From Alcanivoracaceae bacterium (GTDB taxonomy: Bacteria; Pseudomonadota; Gammaproteobacteria; Pseudomonadales; Alcanivoracaceae): DNA of 64,000 nucleotides. Position numbers and translations under genes: made by a program. The notes beneath the pieces were generated by a model, which saw only the letters and a list, made by a program, of their open reading frames with translations, did no database searches and was not told where the DNA came from. Of this stretch, positions 63,512-64,000 are shown one piece after another; position 1 is the first letter of the stretch, and each line of letters starts with the position of its first letter. The stretch is taken from assembly GCA_029210325.1 (NCBI GenBank), contig JARGPU010000001.1, forward strand, positions 134,126-198,125, written 5' to 3'.

Positions 63512-64000
63512 ATGGCACAGCAGATCATCGGCTTTATCGGCGCCGGCAATATGGCTACTAGCCTGGTCGGCGGCATGATCAGCAAGGGTATCCGCCCGGC
63601 ACGTATCTGGATGAGCGACGTCAGCCAGGACCGATTGGACGAACTGTCACGCCAGCATAACGTCCATGTCAGCACCGAAAATGAAGAGATTGCCCGGCGG
63701 GTCGATGTACTGGTGCTGGCGGTAAAGCCCCAGGTAATGGAGGCGGTTTGTCTGGCCCTAAAAGCCGCATTGGGAGATCGCCAGCCGCTGATCATCTCTA
63801 TCGCCGCTGGGGTTACCGTGGGCAACTTGAAAGGCTGGCTGGGTGATCTGCCCGTGGTGCGCTGCATGCCCAATACGCCAGCCTTGGTACAGGCCGGCGC
63901 CACTGGCCTATACGCTGATCCTTCCGTGTCCGCCGAGCAAAAAGAACTTGCAGGTCAAATACTTGCCAGCGTTGGCCTGACCTTCTGGTTTGATCAAGAA
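63512..64000 (+). CDS. proC: Pyrroline-5-carboxylate reductase, N-terminal part (runs off the window edge)
   Basis: The first 163 codons of the last enzyme of proline synthesis, which reduces pyrroline-5-carboxylate with NADPH. The nucleotide motif IGFIGAGNMATSLVGGM is at residues 5-21, DVLVLAVKPQVM follows, and VRCMPNTPALVQAGATGLYA is the conserved NTP region. A GAGGA ribosome site precedes the ATG. Co-transcribed with yggS. Confidence 0.96.
   Translation, partial: MAQQIIGFIGAGNMATSLVGGMISKGIRPARIWMSDVSQDRLDELSRQHNVHVSTENEEIARRVDVLVLAVKPQVMEAVCLALKAALGDRQPLIISIAAGVTVGNLKGWLGDLPVVRCMPNTPALVQAGATGLYADPSVSAEQKELAGQILASVGLTFWFDQE

Overview
The window is about 64 kb of a moderately GC-rich gammaproteobacterial chromosome, most like the Alcanivorax group of marine oil degraders. 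The genus is inferred from gene content only: an AlmA-type long-chain alkane monooxygenase, an AlkS/MalT-like regulator, an OmpW-family porin, and the algZ-algR-hemC-hemD block facing argH, an order familiar from Pseudomonas and relatives. Almost every gene is intact. There is no CRISPR array, no recognisable insertion sequence, and one tRNA (Arg, CCG).

Layout. 1-5.5 kb: hemD (partial), hemC, a small TRL-like lipoprotein, algR and algZ leftward; argH and a SlyD-type prolyl isomerase rightward. 5.5-8.9 kb: polyamine genes speA and speE with a small DUF4112 gene. 8.9-23.8 kb: an accessory block rich in oxidative enzymes. It holds an SDR, a lipoprotein FAD oxidase, almA, two tandem AT-richer HD-domain proteins that look exported, a large alpha-dioxygenase-like haem peroxidase, an 888-residue MalT/LuxR-type regulator and a two-haem cytochrome c lipoprotein. 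A 19-bp palindrome (CCCCCT-N7-AGGGGG) lies upstream of both the peroxidase and the cytochrome genes, on either side of the regulator gene, and looks like the regulator's operator. 23.8-28.5 kb: a DEDDh exonuclease, OmpW (with an Fnr/Anr-like box), and an AT-richer patch with a YqaA-like protein, an APC permease without a clear start codon and a DUF3185-like peptide; then a LysR gene.

28.6-33.2 kb: an operon of acyl-CoA dehydrogenase, SDR, APH-type kinase, histidine phosphatase and SDR. A second module at 45.8-49.2 kb (SDR, acyl-CoA dehydrogenase, APH-type kinase, DUF6285) has the same gene set as the levulinate lvaABCD genes of Pseudomonas putida. Both probably process 4-hydroxyacyl-CoA-type intermediates by phosphorylation and elimination. 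Between them are a START-domain protein, an alpha/beta hydrolase, glnK-amtB with a sigma-54-like promoter, ubiK, an ankyrin-repeat membrane protein, comM, a divergent NarL-type response regulator/histidine kinase pair and a PF10118 metal-dependent hydrolase.

49.3-64 kb: rep helicase, cytochrome c5, a CHASE2 histidine kinase with an OmpR-type regulator, tRNA-Arg beside a truncated metallo-beta-lactamase gene, a methyltransferase, then a two-gene operon of a TPR plus Slam-like outer-membrane barrel protein and a secreted FecR-domain protein carrying a duplicated TbpB-like barrel module. This last pair is the best candidate in the window for an undescribed secretion/sensing system. The window closes with pilU, pilT, the PLP-homeostasis gene yggS and the start of proC.
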